Positions 63,128 to 64,000 of a DNA stretch of 64,000 nt are shown here, piece after piece; the first letter of the stretch is position 1, and the number at the start of each line of letters is the position of its first letter. A program made the position numbers and the translations under genes. A model generated the notes under the pieces. It was not told the origin of the DNA, made no database searches, and saw only the letters and a program-made list of their open reading frames with translations. This DNA comes from a bacterium (lineage in GTDB: Bacteria > Planctomycetota > Planctomycetia > Pirellulales > Pirellulaceae): positions 124,001 to 188,000 of the forward strand of contig WGNR01000010.1 in assembly GCA_016124445.1 (NCBI GenBank), written 5' to 3'.

Positions 63128-64000
63128 ATGCAACGCACCTTCGGTCCTCAGTTTTTGCCAGATGCAGCGGTTCGATTTGTCGTCCATGCGCCGGCCTGCG
63201 AGAAGCTTACCCTTCGCCTGGAAGGGGATGCTCCCCAGGAAATGCCGATGGTGGACGAAGGAGACCGAACGTTTGCCGTTTCGACTCGTGCGGCGACGGG
63301 GACTCGCTATTGGTTTCGTGTTCCGGATGGCAACCCGCGACCTGATCCGGCCAGTCGCTTTCAGCCTGACGGGGTACATGGACCGTCGGAGCTGATTGAT
63401 CCGACGGCATATACCTGGAACGATCAAGCCTGGCGCGGTTTGCCCAAGAAGCAAATGGTGGTGTACGAACTTCACGTCGGCACGTTCACCAAAGATGGGA
63501 CTTACCTGGCTGCGATCAAGCGGTTGGACGAATTGGTCGAACTAGGGATCAATACGGTCGAGCTCATGCCCGTCGCTCAATCGGCGGGCCGTTGGAACTG
63601 GGGTTACGACGGAACCTGCTTCTTCGCCCCGCACAACACGTTTGGAACACCAGACGAACTGAAGCAATTGGTCGACGCCGCCCATCAGCGTGGAATCGCG
63701 ATGATTATGGATGTGGTCTACAACCACTTCGGCGCGGAAGGAAACTACTTGCATCCATTCGGTGGGTATGTTTCGCCCGAGCACCATACCGTTTGGGGTG
63801 ATGCGCCTCACCTGGATGGCGAAGGCTCGGCGATGATGCGGGACTACATCGTTGAAAACACTCGGTACTGGATCGAAGATTTCCATTTCGACGGGCTGCG
63901 GCTCGATGCGACGCATTGCATTCTGGATAAGTCGCCGCGCCATATCGTGGGAGAAATCGGCCAGAAATTCGCCGAGATGCAGAGTCACCTGAAGCGAGAG
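63128..64000 (+). CDS. treZ: Malto-oligosyltrehalose trehalohydrolase / GH13 branching-type enzyme (partial, 3' end outside window)
   Basis: Open frame from ATG 63128 to the window end (291 codons). It begins MQRTFGPQFLPDAAVRFVVHAP, a CBM48-type beta domain, then the GH13 barrel with MVVYELHVGTFTKDGTYLAAI, WGYDGTCFFAPHNTFGTP, IAMIMDVVYNHFGAEGNYL and FHFDGLRLDATHCI, the nucleophile region. The order and ELHVGTFT are characteristic of TreZ, which releases trehalose from maltooligosyltrehalose. A glycogen-branching enzyme relative cannot be excluded without the rest. Confidence 0.85.
   Translation, partial: MQRTFGPQFLPDAAVRFVVHAPACEKLTLRLEGDAPQEMPMVDEGDRTFAVSTRAATGTRYWFRVPDGNPRPDPASRFQPDGVHGPSELIDPTAYTWNDQAWRGLPKKQMVVYELHVGTFTKDGTYLAAIKRLDELVELGINTVELMPVAQSAGRWNWGYDGTCFFAPHNTFGTPDELKQLVDAAHQRGIAMIMDVVYNHFGAEGNYLHPFGGYVSPEHHTVWGDAPHLDGEGSAMMRDYIVENTRYWIEDFHFDGLRLDATHCILDKSPRHIVGEIGQKFAEMQSHLKRE

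Overview
The window looks like chromosome of a marine-type planctomycete of the order Pirellulales (Blastopirellula/Bremerella-like). This is inferred from content: six secreted Cys-type sulfatases, two DUF1559 proteins with pilin-like N-termini (one followed by a small lipoprotein), a PQQ-propeller protein, Tat-exported proteins, an orphan formylmethanofuran dehydrogenase subunit B homologue, type III glutamine synthetase, and moderate-to-high GC with many long intergenic gaps. No rRNA, tRNA, insertion sequence or CRISPR array was seen.

Layout. 1-6.7 kb: tripartite RND efflux system (adaptor cut by the window edge, permease, outer-membrane lipoprotein factor). 6.8-11.6 kb: sulfatase, LOG-like protein, Tat-exported sugar-phosphate isomerase-like protein, a small membrane peptide, FhcB-like protein. 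11.7-15.5 kb: three tandem zinc-ribbon membrane proteins, then two tandem purine nucleoside phosphorylases that differ at a purine-contacting residue. 15.6-22.1 kb: GT-C-like membrane protein, VOC and DJ-1/PfpI pair, vWA lipoprotein, HTH/zinc protein with a LexA-like box upstream, YceH, DUF1569. 22.3-27.7 kb: an eboA-eboB pair, hemB, folE2, MazG-like pyrophosphohydrolase, a 71-aa protein. 28-34.3 kb: sulfatase, SDR, DUF1559/lipoprotein genes. 34.4-42.1 kb: M48 protease, glnN, FAD monooxygenase, PQQ propeller. 42.2-44.7 kb: an ArsR / membrane rhodanese / MBL-rhodanese set that looks like persulfide or sulfide handling. 44.9-49.7 kb: a sulfatase and a secreted transglutaminase-like protein that carry near-identical upstream promoter segments, then an unknown gene. 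49.9-53.1 kb: aldehyde dehydrogenase and an unknown Tat-exported protein.

53.2-58.2 kb is the most interesting part: a helical-repeat (ARM/HEAT-like) protein, a winged-helix/SWIM zinc-finger protein overlapping it by 4 nt, a 247-nt gap, and a retron-type reverse transcriptase. The gap contains two arms about 130 nt apart that can pair over 19 bp, enclosing a hairpin with a UUU loop and a second hairpin domain. This is what a retron msr-msd RNA should look like, so I call the locus a complete three-gene retron resembling what I recall as type XIII.

58.2-62.9 kb holds three same-strand sulfatases in a row, and the window ends in the start of a GH13 trehalohydrolase (treZ-like) gene.
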